A stretch of 5,585 bases of DNA from X23 sp050251575. GTDB lineage: Bacteria; Bacillota; Clostridia; SK-Y3. The stretch is taken from NCBI GenBank assembly GCA_050251575.1, contig JBFWMP010000168.1, positions 1-5,585 of the forward strand, read 5' to 3'. The notes beneath the pieces were generated by a model. The model made no database searches and was not told where the DNA came from. It saw only the letters and a list, made by a program, of their open reading frames with translations. Each line of letters opens with the position of its first letter. Within the stretch, counting starts at the first letter, position 1. Both the position numbers and the translations under genes were made by a program. Shown piece after piece: positions 5,531 to 5,585 of the stretch.

Positions 5531-5546
5531 ATATTGGGAATAATAT

Positions 5547-5585
5547 ATGAATAAGCAAAGTCCTACACAAATACCAAAAACTCAT
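5547..5585 (+). CDS. Possible start of a gene running off the window
   Basis: ATG at 5547 opens 13 codons (MNKQSPTQIPKTH) that stay open to the last base. GGGA at 5536-5539 lies seven bases upstream, a plausible ribosome binding site. No family can be recognised from 13 residues. Because it sits directly behind two well-kept direct repeats, it could be the first gene of a mobile element whose end those repeats form, but this cannot be tested inside the window. Confidence 0.35.
   Translation, partial: MNKQSPTQIPKTH

Larger units (their letters stand above)
5034..5546. other. Gene-poor right flank built from degenerate repeats
   Basis: About 510 bases follow the operon without a convincing gene. 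A short palindrome TCACGTGA (5035-5042) lies just after the last stop codon. No GC-rich stem followed by a T-run is present, so I see no intrinsic terminator for the operon. Most of the region consists of GGTACC-centred repeats, listed separately. On the minus strand there are only very short open frames (5046-5123, 5304-5447, 5461-5532), which start with similar peptides; I do not call them genes. Confidence 0.6.

Overview
The window holds one compact three-gene operon on the + strand (890-5033). On both sides lies gene-poor DNA made of decayed mobile-element sequence and degenerate repeats. The operon is AT-rich: hand counts give 15/60 G+C at 1921-1980. The flanks are richer (34/60 at 601-660, 26/60 at 5221-5280), which suggests the operon is an acquired accessory module in a bacterial chromosome or plasmid. 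Shine-Dalgarno-like sites precede the genes, so the host is a bacterium that uses them. I cannot place it more precisely. A spirochaete or an anaerobic firmicute is only a guess.

Left flank (1-889): a degenerate repeat copy begins at base 1 and a second, shorter copy lies at 299-315. No convincing gene is seen before about 430. From 437 to 813 there is a decayed IS200/IS605-type insertion sequence. It has a hairpin at each end, both with a CTTG loop, and between them a transposase with an internal deletion and a frameshift. A 14-base perfect palindrome (842-855) sits just ahead of the operon.

Operon (890-5033): gene 1 is a large (889 aa) STAND-type P-loop NTPase with an N-terminal membrane segment. 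Gene 2 is a 133-aa protein that opens with the striking motif MKIRTGFVTNSSSTNFLI. Gene 3 is a radical SAM/SPASM enzyme with a complete SPASM cysteine set, but its SAM-binding iron-sulfur cluster motif is not the standard CX3CX2C. Genes 1/2 overlap by 4 bases (ATGA) and genes 2/3 by at least 7, so the three products are probably translationally coupled and made together. A working hypothesis is that the radical SAM enzyme modifies the TNSSS-motif protein and that the membrane-anchored STAND NTPase senses, carries out or controls the response. That arrangement would fit an undescribed conflict, defence or signalling system. The functional link is inference from gene order; the domain calls are seen in the sequence.

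Right flank (5034-5585): a cluster of degenerate repeats centred on GGTACC, including an imperfect tandem pair of about 120 bases, followed by the possible start of another gene (5547 onward) that runs off the window. Read on the minus strand, several repeats encode the same short peptide, VT(I/V)LPGT, with differences mostly at third codon positions.
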